A stretch of DNA of 64,000 nucleotides from an uncultured Pelagibacteraceae bacterium (GTDB lineage Bacteria; Pseudomonadota; Alphaproteobacteria; Pelagibacterales; Pelagibacteraceae): contig CACAPU010000001.1 in NCBI GenBank assembly GCA_902534465.1, positions 1 to 64,000 of the forward strand. Direction: 5' to 3'. A model generated the notes under the pieces. It was not told the DNA's origin, did not search any database, and saw nothing but the letters and a program-made list of their open reading frames with translations. Each line of letters begins with the position of its first letter. The first letter of the stretch is position 1. This document shows positions 38,010 through 46,595 of the stretch, one piece after another. A program made the position numbers and the translations under genes.

Positions 38010-38015
38010 ATTATA
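38010..38015 (-). promoter_or_regulatory. Candidate nuo operon -10 element
   Basis: A consensus TATAAT reads on the - strand at 38015-38010, about 58 bases before the nuoA start. No convincing -35 hexamer is seen 16-18 bases upstream (closest CTTTAA). The rest of the stretch between tRNA-Asp and nuoA is AT-rich and holds only the hairpin listed separately. The promoter call is inference. Confidence 0.35.
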
Positions 38016-38143
38016 CTTGTTTTAATGTATTCTTAAAGTTTAATCATTAGTTAATATATGGATTTTATATAAGTAATTTTGATAATATTAATAGTACAAT
38101 ATAGTCACATTTTTTAGGGCTTAATTACTCAATTTATTTGCTG

Positions 38144-38161
38144 TATCAAGAAAACTTGATA
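38144..38161. other. Perfect 7-bp hairpin downstream of tRNA-Asp
   Basis: TATCAAG-AAAA-CTTGATA forms a perfect stem with a 4-base loop. It lies 15 bases beyond the tRNA-Asp 3' end. No T-run follows on either strand, so a standard intrinsic terminator is not supported; it may be a 3' processing or Rho-independent pause element. A second short palindrome (GATAATTATTATC) overlaps at 38158-38170. Confidence 0.4.
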
Positions 38162-38175
38162 ATTATTATCGCTTG

Positions 38176-38252
38176 TGGCGGGAGTGAAGGGACTCGAACC
38201 CTCGGCCCCCTGCGTGACAGGCAGGTGCTCTAACCAACTGAGCTACACCCCC
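38176..38252 (-). tRNA. tRNA-Asp (GTC)
   Basis: A 77-nt cloverleaf with encoded CCA. The acceptor stem is GGGGGTG pairing with CACTCCC (one G-U), the D-arm contains AGCTCAGTTGGTTAGAGC, the anticodon stem-loop reads CCTGCCTGTCACGCAGG with anticodon GTC, and the T-arm is GGGTTCGAGTCCC. It lies 11 bp after tRNA-Val on the same strand and is probably cut from one precursor. Confidence 0.97.
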
Positions 38253-38263
38253 ACAGGTGTAAA

Positions 38264-38339
38264 TGGTGGGTAGTAAAGGACTCGAACCTTTGACCCCCTC
38301 GGTGTAAACGAGATGCTCTACCAACTGAGCTAACCACCC
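38264..38339 (-). tRNA. tRNA-Val (TAC)
   Basis: A 76-nt cloverleaf with encoded CCA. Acceptor GGGTGGT pairs with ACTACCC (one G-U), D-arm AGCTCAGTTGGTAGAGC, anticodon arm CTCGTTTACACCGAG with anticodon TAC, T-arm AGGTTCGAGTCCT. A tRNA-Val/tRNA-Asp pair upstream of nuoA is a conserved alphaproteobacterial arrangement. Confidence 0.97.
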
Positions 38340-38368
38340 AATATTATGTGTTGTCTAAAAGTATGTGA

Positions 38369-38396
38369 TTTATACTTTCAAATTAACTTTAGTCAA
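38369..38396 (-). promoter_or_regulatory. Promoter of the tRNA-Val/tRNA-Asp pair
   Basis: On the - strand TTGACT (38396-38391) and TATAAA (38374-38369) are separated by 16 bases, close to the sigma-70 consensus. Transcription would start near 38362, about 22 bases before the mature 5' end of tRNA-Val. Confidence 0.6.
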
Positions 38397-38524
38397 TAAA
38401 TAAGAGTGCTAATAAATAATGAATATTAAGGATAATTTATTAAATAATTTAACAAAAAATTTTTATTTTTTAATTTTAATTTAAAAATATTACATTTCTT
38501 TTAAATGATATATTAAATATTAAA

Positions 38525-39154
38525 ATGTCACTTAGAAAAATTTTTAAAAGTATTTTTAACAAAACCTCAAAATATTCTCAAGCTGGACAAGATTTATTTG
38601 CTTTTGAACTATTCGGAAATTGTGGAACTTATGTTGACATTGGTGCTGGTGAACCAATAAATCTAAACAATACTTATTTTTTAGAAGTCGAGAAAAATTG
38701 GAAAGGTATTTCTGTTGACTACGGTGATCACAATTTAGAAAAAATAAAAGAGCTAAAAAATTTGTGGAAAAATTGCCGTGAAAGAAAAAATAAAATTTAT
38801 TGGGCGGATGCACTTACATTTAACTATAAACAAGCACTAGATGAAAATAATATTAATTATGAGATAGATTTTTTATCATGTGATATTGATCCTCAAAAAA
38901 ATACTTTCTTAGCTTTAAAAAAAATAATAAATGATGGTGTTCGACCTAAATATATTGCTTTTGAAACAGACTATTATAGAGAAAAAAAAGATTATTCGAA
39001 TATAGCCCATAACTTTTTAAGACCATATGGTTACAAAATCGGTGTAAAAAATGTTTATTCAAATTTAAAAAAAAATAAAATTTTTGAAACATGGTTTATA
39101 AGTGAAAGTGTAAAATTTAATACAATTGAATATGAAAAATGGGTAAAGAAATAA
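38525..39154 (+). CDS. FkbM-like SAM-dependent methyltransferase family protein
   Basis: Probable O-methyltransferase-fold protein of the FkbM type; the substrate is unknown, with surface glycans a common target for this family. The 209 residues open with a basic stretch, then SQAGQDLFAFELF and a SAM-binding-like loop YVDIGAGEP at 36-44. NNTYFLE at 48-54 and WKGISVD at 59-65 follow, the order seen in FkbM proteins. An acidic FLSCDIDPQ segment lies near residue 119. It has no signal peptide. It is the only + strand gene between nuoA and 45 kb, inserted between the tRNA pair and lon where hupB usually sits, with 185 bp of very AT-rich DNA upstream. Alternative: a degenerate, non-catalytic member. 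Confidence 0.7.
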   Translation: MSLRKIFKSIFNKTSKYSQAGQDLFAFELFGNCGTYVDIGAGEPINLNNTYFLEVEKNWKGISVDYGDHNLEKIKELKNLWKNCRERKNKIYWADALTFNYKQALDENNINYEIDFLSCDIDPQKNTFLALKKIINDGVRPKYIAFETDYYREKKDYSNIAHNFLRPYGYKIGVKNVYSNLKKNKIFETWFISESVKFNTIEYEKWVKK

Positions 39155-39201
39155 AAGAAAAATAAAGATCTAGATTTTATAGTTTCTTGATTTAAATAAA
39201 T

Positions 39202-41589
39202 CTACTGAATGCTAGCCTGAGACTTGTCTTCTTTTTCACTTTTAGAGATCTTATCAACTTCAGTCCACTCAACAGCTTTCAATTCTTTTGTCAAAGCAAT
39301 TTTTAATACCTCATCAGCAGTTTCAACGGGTATTATTTTTATATCCTCTCTAACTTTTTTTGGAATATCTATCAAATCTTTTTCGTTTTCTTTTGGTATT
39401 AAAACTTTTTTCACCCCTGCTCTATGAGCAGCTAATAGTTTTTCTTTAAGACCACCTATTTGTAATACTTGTCCAGTTATTGTTACTTCACCAGTCATAG
39501 CTATTTCACGATTAACTGGGATATTTGTAATTGATGATACTATTGAGGTTACCATTGCAATACCAGCTGATGGTCCATCTTTAGGAGTTGCTCCTTCAGG
39601 AACATGAATGTGAAAATCTTTTTTTTCAAAGAAAGGCGGAATTATTCCATATTCTAAGCTTTTTGATCTTACAAATGACTTTGCGGCTTTTACCGACTCT
39701 TGCATTACATCACCTAATTTTCCTGTTATTTGCATTCTTCCTTTACCTGGCATATTTACAGTCTCAATTTTTAGGATTTCTCCTCCTACCTCTGTCCATG
39801 CCAGACCTATAACAATACCTGTCTTATCTTTGTTTTCTACTTCACCAAATTTGAATTTTTTTATCCCTAGAAAGTCAGGAATATTTTTATCGTTAACTTC
39901 AACTTTTTCAACTTCCCCACTCACGACTTTTTTAACTACTTTTCTTGTTACTTTTGAAATTTCCCTTTCTAAATTTCTAACACCAGACTCTCTTGTATAA
40001 CTTCTGATAATTTCCTTTATAGTGCCATTCTCAAGGTTTAATTCACCCTCTTTTACACCATTCTCTTTTATCTGTTTGGGTAATAGGTATTTGTTGGCAA
40101 TGTTTATTTTTTCATCCTCTGTATAACCAGGAATTCTAATAACTTCCATTCTATCTAGAAGTGGAGGAAGTATATTTAACGTGTTTGCAGTTGTTACAAA
40201 CATTACATCTGAAAGATCATAATCAACTTCTAAATAATGGTCATTAAATGCAGTATTCTGCTCTGGATCTAGAGCTTCTAATAAAGCTGAAGATGGGTCT
40301 CCTCTGTAATCATTTCCTATTTTATCAACCTCATCTAATAGAAATAATGGATTTTTTGTACCAGCTTTCTTCATCATTTGTATAATCTTTCCTGGTAAAG
40401 ATCCTATGTAAGTTCTTCTATGACCTCTTATTTCAGCTTCATCTCTCATACCGCCTAAAGACATTCTAATAAATTGTCTGTTTGTTGCTTTTGCAATTGA
40501 TTTACCTAATGATGTTTTCCCGACACCTGGAGGTCCAACTAAACATAAAATTGGGCCTTTAATTTTTTCCATTCTTTTTTGGACTGCTAAAAATTCAATA
40601 ATTCTCTCTTTTACTTTTTCAAGACCAAAATGATCTTCATCTAAAATTTTCAGTCCTTTGTTCAAGTCAATATCTACATTGTCTTTTTTAAACCAAGGTA
40701 GTTCTATCATCCAATCTAAATAGTTTCTAACAACTGTAGCTTCTGCTGACATTGGACTCATATTTTTTAATTTTTTTAATTCTGTCATGCATTTTTTTTC
40801 GACGTCTTTTGGCATTTTAGCTTTTTGAATAGATTTTTTAAGAGACGTGGTATCATCTTTTCCATCTTCTATTTCACCAAGTTCTTTTTGGATTGCTTTT
40901 AATTGTTCATTTAAATAATATTCTCTTTGAGTTTTTTCCATTTGAGTTTTAACTCTTCCTCTAATTCTCTTTTCTACTCCAATAATACTTGTTTCGCTTT
41001 CCATCATTTTGATTGCTGCATTTAATCTTTTTTTCACATCGAGCGTCTCAAATATTTGCTGTTTTTCAGATATTGACGCGTTTAAATTAGAAACGATATT
41101 ATCAACAATTTTAGATGGGTCCTTTAACTGTTTTATGTTATTTATTGTATCCGAGGATATTTTTTTATTTGCAGATGTAAGCTTCTCTAATCGTCTAACA
41201 GCTGTTAATGCTAAAGGTAAAAGATCTTCATCTTTATTTAAAATATCTTTTTGTTGTTCGTAGGTGCAAGTTATAAAATTCTCGTTGTCTTTAAATTCAA
41301 CTATTTTTACTCTTTTAATCCCCTCAACCAGTACTTTAACAGTTCCATCTGGTAGCTTTAAAAGTTGAAGTATATTGCTTTCGCAACCATAAGAAAAAAT
41401 GTCATTTTTTTTGGGATCATCAACTTCAGAATTTTTTTGAGTGACTAATATTATTTTTTTGTCACTTTTCATCACTTCATTTAAAGCAGTTATAGATTTA
41501 TCTCTTCCAACAAATAGTGGGATAACCATGCTTGGGAATACAACTATATCCCTTAAAGGTAATAATGGCTGCGATAATTTTACTTCCAT
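39202..41589 (-). CDS. lon: ATP-dependent protease Lon
   Basis: AAA+ serine protease for misfolded and regulatory proteins in the cytoplasm. The 795 residues contain the N-terminal substrate-binding domain (LPLRDIVVFPSMVIPLFVGR), the ATPase domain with Walker A GPPGVGKTSLGKS near residue 350 and Walker B PLFLLDEVDKIG, and the C-terminal protease domain. The catalytic Ser is in PKDGPSAGIAM (about residue 673) and the catalytic Lys in GGLKEKLLAAHRAG. It is the last gene of the tig-clpP-clpX-lon run; hupB, which often follows, is absent. Confidence 0.97.
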   Translation of the reverse strand: MEVKLSQPLLPLRDIVVFPSMVIPLFVGRDKSITALNEVMKSDKKIILVTQKNSEVDDPKKNDIFSYGCESNILQLLKLPDGTVKVLVEGIKRVKIVEFKDNENFITCTYEQQKDILNKDEDLLPLALTAVRRLEKLTSANKKISSDTINNIKQLKDPSKIVDNIVSNLNASISEKQQIFETLDVKKRLNAAIKMMESETSIIGVEKRIRGRVKTQMEKTQREYYLNEQLKAIQKELGEIEDGKDDTTSLKKSIQKAKMPKDVEKKCMTELKKLKNMSPMSAEATVVRNYLDWMIELPWFKKDNVDIDLNKGLKILDEDHFGLEKVKERIIEFLAVQKRMEKIKGPILCLVGPPGVGKTSLGKSIAKATNRQFIRMSLGGMRDEAEIRGHRRTYIGSLPGKIIQMMKKAGTKNPLFLLDEVDKIGNDYRGDPSSALLEALDPEQNTAFNDHYLEVDYDLSDVMFVTTANTLNILPPLLDRMEVIRIPGYTEDEKINIANKYLLPKQIKENGVKEGELNLENGTIKEIIRSYTRESGVRNLEREISKVTRKVVKKVVSGEVEKVEVNDKNIPDFLGIKKFKFGEVENKDKTGIVIGLAWTEVGGEILKIETVNMPGKGRMQITGKLGDVMQESVKAAKSFVRSKSLEYGIIPPFFEKKDFHIHVPEGATPKDGPSAGIAMVTSIVSSITNIPVNREIAMTGEVTITGQVLQIGGLKEKLLAAHRAGVKKVLIPKENEKDLIDIPKKVREDIKIIPVETADEVLKIALTKELKAVEWTEVDKISKSEKEDKSQASIQ

Positions 41590-41651
41590 AGATATAAATA
41601 TGGATATAATATTTTATAATGCAATAGGAAACTTTTGTTAATTAACTCTTA

Positions 41652-42911
41652 TTAAGCCGCACTAGTCTTTTCTGTTTTTGATTTGTTCTTTGTATGAACG
41701 ATTATTGGCTGCGATACACCTTTTGTAACAGATGCATCAATAATAACCTCCTCAATATTATCATTTCCTGGAAGGTCAAACATTGTTTTAAGCAATAAAT
41801 TTTCTAGAATTGATCTTAATCCTCTTGCACCGGTTTTCTTGCTAATGGCTTTGTTTGCAATATCCTTTACTGCTTGATCTTTGAATGTTAATTTTACGCC
41901 TTCTAATCTAAATAATTCTTGGTATTGTTTTATTAATGAGTTTTTAGGCTCTAGCAAAATTTTCACTAAAGACTTTTCATCTAAATCATCTAAAGTTGCA
42001 GTTATAGGTAGACGCCCGATAAATTCTGGAATAAGTCCGTATTTTAGTAAATCTTCTGGTTCCAAATTTTTCATCCATTCGCCTGTTTTTTTATCCTCAA
42101 TCGTTTTAACTTCAGCACCAAATCCAATAGAAGACCCTTTATCTCTTTGAGATATTATTTTATCCAAACCTGCAAAAGCGCCACCACATATAAATAAAAT
42201 ATTAGTAGTATCAACTTGTAAAAATTCTTGTTGTGGATGTTTTCTTCCTCCTTGAGGTGGAACACTCGCGACTGTGCCCTCCATAATTTTTAATAAAGCT
42301 TGTTGAACGCCTTCTCCAGAAACATCTCTAGTAATAGATGGGTTTTCAGATTTTCTGCTTATTTTGTCAACTTCATCTATATAAACTATTCCTCTTTGAG
42401 CTTTTTCAACATTATAATCAGCAGCTTGTAATAATTTTAAAATAATATTTTCTACATCTTCACCTACATAGCCTGCCTCGGTCAAAGTTGTAGCATCGGC
42501 CATAGTAAAAGGTACATCAAGAATTCTTGCAAGTGTCTGAGCTAATAATGTTTTTCCACACCCGGTTGGTCCAACCAATAATATATTTGATTTTGAAAGC
42601 TCTACAGTTTTACTAGTTTTATTTTCATAATTTAATCTTTTATAATGATTGTGAACTGCAACTGATAATACTTTTTTTGCATGAGATTGACCTATTACGT
42701 AATCATCAAGTACCTTGCATATTTCTTTAGGTAAGGGTAAACCATCTTGATGTTTTACGAAATTATCTTTACTTTCTTCTTTAATTATGTCCATGCAAAG
42801 TTCTACGCATTCATCACAAATAAATACTGTAGGACCAGCAATTAATTTTCTAACTTCATGTTGACTTTTTCCGCAAAAAGAACAGTAAAGAATATTTTTA
42901 TTATTACTCAT
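41652..42911 (-). CDS. clpX: ATP-dependent Clp protease ATP-binding subunit ClpX
   Basis: AAA+ unfoldase that feeds ClpP. Of 419 residues, the N-terminal zinc-binding domain has four Cys in [11 protein letters not shown] and [10 protein letters not shown]. Walker A is [15 protein letters not shown], Walker [12 protein letters not shown], and the pore and RKH-type loop sequences ([25 protein letters not shown]) are present, with the ClpP-contacting loop in the [18 protein letters not shown] region. It is 88 bp after clpP, with lon 62 bp downstream. Confidence 0.98.
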   Translation of the reverse strand: MSNNKNILYCSFCGKSQHEVRKLIAGPTVFICDECVELCMDIIKEESKDNFVKHQDGLPLPKEICKVLDDYVIGQSHAKKVLSVAVHNHYKRLNYENKTSKTVELSKSNILLVGPTGCGKTLLAQTLARILDVPFTMADATTLTEAGYVGEDVENIILKLLQAADYNVEKAQRGIVYIDEVDKISRKSENPSITRDVSGEGVQQALLKIMEGTVASVPPQGGRKHPQQEFLQVDTTNILFICGGAFAGLDKIISQRDKGSSIGFGAEVKTIEDKKTGEWMKNLEPEDLLKYGLIPEFIGRLPITATLDDLDEKSLVKILLEPKNSLIKQYQELFRLEGVKLTFKDQAVKDIANKAISKKTGARGLRSILENLLLKTMFDLPGNDNIEEVIIDASVTKGVSQPIIVHTKNKSKTEKTSAA

Positions 42912-42999
42912 AATTTATATTTCGAATCAATAGTTATACTTTAATACATATAATATAAGGTAATCAAGTAGAGGTTGTGGACAAACTATATATTGTGAC

Positions 43000-43611
43000 T
43001 TATTCTCTTTTTTCTACCACTTTGTCTATCAGTCCGAAACTTTTTGCGTTATCTGGAGTCATAAAATTATCTCTTTCCAATGCCGATTTAATTTCATCAA
43101 CAGATTTTCCAGTATGTTTTGAATAAATTTCATTTAATCTTTTTTTTAAAGACAAAACCTCATTAGCATGAATTTCAATATCAGTTGCTTGACCTTGAAA
43201 ACCAGCAGAGGGTTGATGAACCATTATTCTTGAGTTTGGCAATGAAAATCTTTTTTCTTTTGATCCTGCAGCTAGTAAGAATGATCCCATGCTTGCGGCC
43301 TGGCCAATACACAGTGTACTGATTTCTGGTTTTATATATTGCATTGTATCATAAATTCCTAGTCCAGCAGTTACAAGTCCACCCGGGCTATTAATATATA
43401 ATGAAATTTCTTTTTTAGGATCTTCAGACTCTAAAAATAACAATTGTGCAGTTACAAGGGATGCTACAGCATCATTAATAGGCCCGACTACGAATACAAT
43501 TCTTTCTTTAAGCAATCTTGAATATATGTCGTAGGCTCTCTCTCCTCTGCTTGATTGTTCTACAACCATAGGAATTAGGGTATTTAATTGCTCTGGAATT
43601 TTAATAGACAT
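43000..43611 (-). CDS. clpP: ATP-dependent Clp protease proteolytic subunit
   Basis: Self-compartmentalising serine protease partner of ClpX. The 203 residues include an intact catalytic triad: Ser107 in [14 protein letters not shown], His132 in [11 protein letters not shown] and Asp181 in LERDNFM. The oligomer-handle region and [17 protein letters not shown] are normal. It is 32 bp downstream of tig. Size and motifs match single-copy alphaproteobacterial ClpP. Confidence 0.98.
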   Translation of the reverse strand: MSIKIPEQLNTLIPMVVEQSSRGERAYDIYSRLLKERIVFVVGPINDAVASLVTAQLLFLESEDPKKEISLYINSPGGLVTAGLGIYDTMQYIKPEISTLCIGQAASMGSFLLAAGSKEKRFSLPNSRIMVHQPSAGFQGQATDIEIHANEVLSLKKRLNEIYSKHTGKSVDEIKSALERDNFMTPDNAKSFGLIDKVVEKRE

Positions 43612-43643
43612 AATTGATTCGATTAATCTTATACAACTTGTGA

Positions 43644-45101
43644 TTACTTTTTGCTAATCTTTTTTGCTTTTTTAGTTTTGGACTTAGAAGTTTTAGTACT
43701 TTTTGTATCTTTTGATTTTGTTTTTACTTCTTTCTTTTTGGGCTCTTTTTTATTCTTATTTTTTTCATCTTCATCTTTTTTTGAGATCTTAGCTTGCTCT
43801 TTTAAATTATTATCATTTTCATCTTTTAAAATTTTTTCTGCTTCTTCTTTAGTAATTTCTTTTATTGAAGTTTTTGCCTTTTTTTTTATTTCTTCAATTA
43901 TTTTTTCCTCATAAATTTGTCCTCTTAAACTTTCTATAGCTGCTGGATTTTGTTCATAATAATCTTTAACTATCTTTTCTTGTCCAGGCATCATTCTAAA
44001 CTGTTTTTGTATTTCTACATTTATCTCCTCTTGGGATACATTAATTTTATTTTCCTCACCAAATGCATTTAAAATTAATCCAGTTTTAATTCTTTTTTTA
44101 GCTTGTTCCTCTAATAATTTTTGATTTTTTTTAGCTTCCTCTTCTTTCATACCTTGTGATAAAATTTTTACTTCTTGCTCAATTAAATTCCCAGGTAATT
44201 GATCTAATTTCTCTTTCTCAATTTGCTCTAGAATTTTTTTTTTTGTTATCATAGCTAATGAATTTTTATATTCATCATTGATTTGCTTTGAAATTAACTC
44301 TTTAAGATTTAATAAATCTTTTGCTCCCATGTTTTTGGCAAAATTGTCATCTATTTTTACCTCTTCGGGAATTTTAACCGCAGTAACTTTACATTCAAAC
44401 ACGGCAATTTTATTAATAAGATCTTTTTCTGGGAAGTTTTCTGGCAAATTAACTTCTACCTTTTTTACATCACCCGATTTAACTCCTTCTAATTGTTTAT
44501 CAAAACCTTTTATAAATAGATCTTTACCAAGTACTAATTGTGTATTTTTACCTTCATTACCTTTAAATTCATTTCCATCTATAGTTCCCTTGTAATCAAA
44601 AATTACCAGATCATTAATCTTTGCATTATAATTTGATTCTGCATCTTTAAAATTATTTTGACTTTTTGCGATTTCGTTTATTCTTTTGTCGGTTTCTTTT
44701 GGGTCAATCTTTACAACATACTCGTCTACTTTAATTGAGTTTAAGCCTTTGGCAGAAACTTCTGGTAACTCTGTGACTGAAATAATATATTCTAAATCTT
44801 TTCCTTCACCAAAAGATTTTAAGTCTATTTTTGGTTGTCCAGCAGGCTTAATTTTATTTTCTTGAAGTGCTTTAGTTGTAGTATCTTTTAACAACTTATC
44901 TATTACTTCACCATAAACTGCTTTACCAAATTGTCTTTTAAGTATTTCAGTAGGAACTTTTCCAGGTCTGAAACCTTTAATAACAACATCTTTTCTTATT
45001 TCCTCATATTTTTCATACATAAATCCTGAGATGGTTTTTTTATCTATGAATACTTTAAGATCTTTATCTAAACCTTTTTTATTTTCTATTGTTACTTTCA
45101 T
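43644..45101 (-). CDS. tig: Trigger factor with Lys-rich C-terminal tail
   Basis: Ribosome-bound chaperone and prolyl isomerase at the exit tunnel. The N-terminal ribosome-binding domain has the signature [17 protein letters not shown]. An FKBP-type PPIase domain follows (about 150-245, with [14 protein letters not shown]), then the helical C-terminal arms. At 485 residues it is about 50 longer than E. coli TF; the surplus is a low-complexity Lys/Glu/Ser/Thr tail from about residue 425 to the end, probably disordered. The ATG lies 10 bases after the 3' end of tRNA-Leu with no Shine-Dalgarno between. Confidence 0.95.
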   Translation of the reverse strand: MKVTIENKKGLDKDLKVFIDKKTISGFMYEKYEEIRKDVVIKGFRPGKVPTEILKRQFGKAVYGEVIDKLLKDTTTKALQENKIKPAGQPKIDLKSFGEGKDLEYIISVTELPEVSAKGLNSIKVDEYVVKIDPKETDKRINEIAKSQNNFKDAESNYNAKINDLVIFDYKGTIDGNEFKGNEGKNTQLVLGKDLFIKGFDKQLEGVKSGDVKKVEVNLPENFPEKDLINKIAVFECKVTAVKIPEEVKIDDNFAKNMGAKDLLNLKELISKQINDEYKNSLAMITKKKILEQIEKEKLDQLPGNLIEQEVKILSQGMKEEEAKKNQKLLEEQAKKRIKTGLILNAFGEENKINVSQEEINVEIQKQFRMMPGQEKIVKDYYEQNPAAIESLRGQIYEEKIIEEIKKKAKTSIKEITKEEAEKILKDENDNNLKEQAKISKKDEDEKNKNKKEPKKKEVKTKSKDTKSTKTSKSKTKKAKKISKK

Positions 45102-45111
45102 AATCTATTTA

Positions 45112-45196
45112 TGGTAGGCGAGAAAGGACTCGAACCTTCACAGCTTGCACTATTGGTTCCTAAGACCAACGCGTCTACCAATTCCGCCACTCGCCC
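45112..45196 (-). tRNA. tRNA-Leu (TAG)
   Basis: An 85-nt class II tRNA with encoded CCA. Acceptor GGGCGAG pairs with CTCGCCT (terminal G-U), the D-arm includes TGGCGGAATTGGTAGACGC, the anticodon arm is TTGGTCTTAGGAACCAA with anticodon TAG, a long variable arm follows (TAGTGCAAGCTGTG), and the T-arm is AGGTTCGAGTCCT. It sits head-to-tail with tig. Confidence 0.96.
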
Positions 45197-45209
45197 AAAT
45201 TTATGCTGT

Positions 45210-45238
45210 TTTATATAGTATAGATCTAATTTGTCCAA
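45210..45238 (-). promoter_or_regulatory. Promoter of tRNA-Leu (and probably tig)
   Basis: On the - strand TTGGAC (45238-45233) and TATAAA (45215-45210) are separated by 17 bases. Transcription would start near 45203, about 7 bases before the mature tRNA 5' end. No separate promoter fits between the tRNA and tig, so tig probably depends on this one. Confidence 0.6.
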
Positions 45239-45276
45239 TCAGAATAATAGTGTAAAAGGATATAAATATATAAAAA

Positions 45277-45534
45277 ATGATAATTTCGCCATGTATTAGT
45301 ATTTGCAAAATGGATCCAGTCACAGGATATTGCTATGGTTGTGCGAGAAATAATGAAGAAAAAAAGATATGGAAAGAACAAAATACTAAGGATGAGTGGA
45401 AAAAGCAAAATTTAGAAGATATTCAGAAAAGAATGGAAGGTTGGCAGTTAGAAAGTTTTAGAGAATCTTATGAACATAAAAAAAATAATGGAATGTCATT
45501 ATTTAAAAAGAGACAACTAAATGACACAGACTAG
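45277..45534 (+). CDS. DUF1289 family protein
   Basis: Small protein of unknown function found widely in proteobacteria. The 85 residues show the family pattern SPCISICKMDPVTGYCYGC followed by AR: four Cys at positions 6, 10, 19 and 22, suggesting a zinc or iron-sulfur site, then a conserved Trp (EKKIWKEQ). The C-terminal half is a charged helix. An AAAGGA stretch about 15-20 bases upstream may serve as RBS. The stop overlaps the next small gene by 14 bases, implying coupled translation. Confidence 0.85.
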   Translation: MIISPCISICKMDPVTGYCYGCARNNEEKKIWKEQNTKDEWKKQNLEDIQKRMEGWQLESFRESYEHKKNNGMSLFKKRQLNDTD

Positions 45535-45691
45535 ATTAGTAGTAATAATTTATATAATTGGAATTCTTATTGGAGCATTTTTTTTTGATTTATGGGGTGC
45601 CGAAACAAGTGCCATCAAAAGTTTAGCTGCAATGTTTTGGACAGCATTATTACTTATAGCTATTGTATTTGCTGATAAAAAAAAGGATTAA
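45521..45691 (+). CDS. Small hypothetical membrane protein (56 aa)
   Basis: Not recognised as a named family. An ATG at 45521 opens a 56-codon frame that starts inside the DUF1289 gene and ends one base before the convergent dehydrogenase gene. The product has two hydrophobic helices, about residues 6-22 (LVVIIYIIGILIGAFFF) and 33-50 (SLAAMFWTALLLIAIVF), joined by a short polar turn (DLWGAETSA), and ends in KKKD, which favours a cytoplasmic C-terminus. Tight overlap and clean two-helix design support a real gene. Confidence 0.7.
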   Translation: MTQTRLVVIIYIIGILIGAFFFDLWGAETSAIKSLAAMFWTALLLIAIVFADKKKD

Positions 45692-46546
45692 TTAATCTTT
45701 TTGTATTAGTTCACTTATAAACAGATCTCCATTGCCCTCATCTACTGCTTTTTTGTAAAATGACTTTTTTAAGTCAGCTAATTTTTCTGCATTACCTAAA
45801 TCTTTAAGCATTTCATGTATATAAGTAAGATCTTTTAAAGTATTAGAGGTTGAAAATTTAAATCCAGTATAATCTTCCTTAAGAACATTATCAAAAATTC
45901 TATTTAAAGCTGTTGAGTTTCCAGATCCTAATTTAGCTACTGCAAAAAGTTTTTCTAAATCAATATCTAATTTTTTTGCACTCTTGATAAATTCTATAAC
46001 ATTTGTTGCAGTACCAAGTGACAAAAAATTATTTAATAACTTTGACTTTGCTCCTTTGCCTACTTCACCAAAATGAAAATAATCTTTGCAAAATGTCTTT
46101 AAATAAGTTTCAGCTTTTTTAAAATTTTCATCGGAAGCCCCGACAATTCCTCCACAAACACCTTCCTCTGCTTGAACAGGTCCTCCCATCACTGGACATT
46201 CAACATAACTAATTTTTTGTTTTGCAAAAATTTGATCCATTTTAATCGATCCATTTTGGTTATGTGTTGTAACATCAATAATTAATGTACCTTCTTTTAA
46301 CAAATTAGATAATTTTTCTGCAATACTTATAGCTATTGGCGTATTGGTTACACAAAGAAATAAGGCATCTAAATTTTTTTCACATAACTCATTGTAGCTT
46401 TTAACCTCTTTTGCTCCATCACTTACAATCTTATCAATAGGTGCTCTTTTTTTATTTGCAATAACAAATAAACTGTTTCCCTTTTTTAAAATATTTTTGG
46501 CTATTCCATAACCCATATAGCCAACACCAATAAAACCTACATTCAT
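45692..46546 (-). CDS. NAD(P)-dependent 3-hydroxyacid dehydrogenase (HIBADH family)
   Basis: Oxidises or reduces a 3-hydroxycarboxylic acid; the exact substrate is unknown (3-hydroxyisobutyrate, tartronate semialdehyde and glyoxylate reductases share the fold). The 284 residues have an N-terminal Rossmann motif GFIGVGYMGYGIAKNI, substrate-binding VECPVMGGPVQAEEG and the catalytic Lys in GEVGKGAKSKLLNNFLS. It differs clearly from the second family member at 55233-56159. It stands alone, convergent with the small membrane gene (stop codons abut) and divergent from the glycosylase gene. Confidence 0.85.
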   Translation of the reverse strand: MNVGFIGVGYMGYGIAKNILKKGNSLFVIANKKRAPIDKIVSDGAKEVKSYNELCEKNLDALFLCVTNTPIAISIAEKLSNLLKEGTLIIDVTTHNQNGSIKMDQIFAKQKISYVECPVMGGPVQAEEGVCGGIVGASDENFKKAETYLKTFCKDYFHFGEVGKGAKSKLLNNFLSLGTATNVIEFIKSAKKLDIDLEKLFAVAKLGSGNSTALNRIFDNVLKEDYTGFKFSTSNTLKDLTYIHEMLKDLGNAEKLADLKKSFYKKAVDEGNGDLFISELIQKD

Positions 46547-46595
46547 AATTTTAAATAATTATAGTATAAGACTCATTGATTAAAAATTAATATTT

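Noticed and set aside
38144..38170. Hairpin after tRNA-Asp as an intrinsic terminator
   Set aside because: The stem is perfect but no T-run follows it on either strand, and its core is AT-rich; listed only as a hairpin.
38340..38524. A hidden small gene or mobile-element remnant in the AT-rich spacer before the FkbM-like gene
   Set aside because: I see no open frame of useful length, terminal repeats or duplicated tRNA fragment there.
39155..39201. TAGATTT...AAATCTA inverted repeat between the FkbM-like gene and lon
   Set aside because: The arms are 7 AT-rich bases with about a 20-base loop, too weak to call a terminator.
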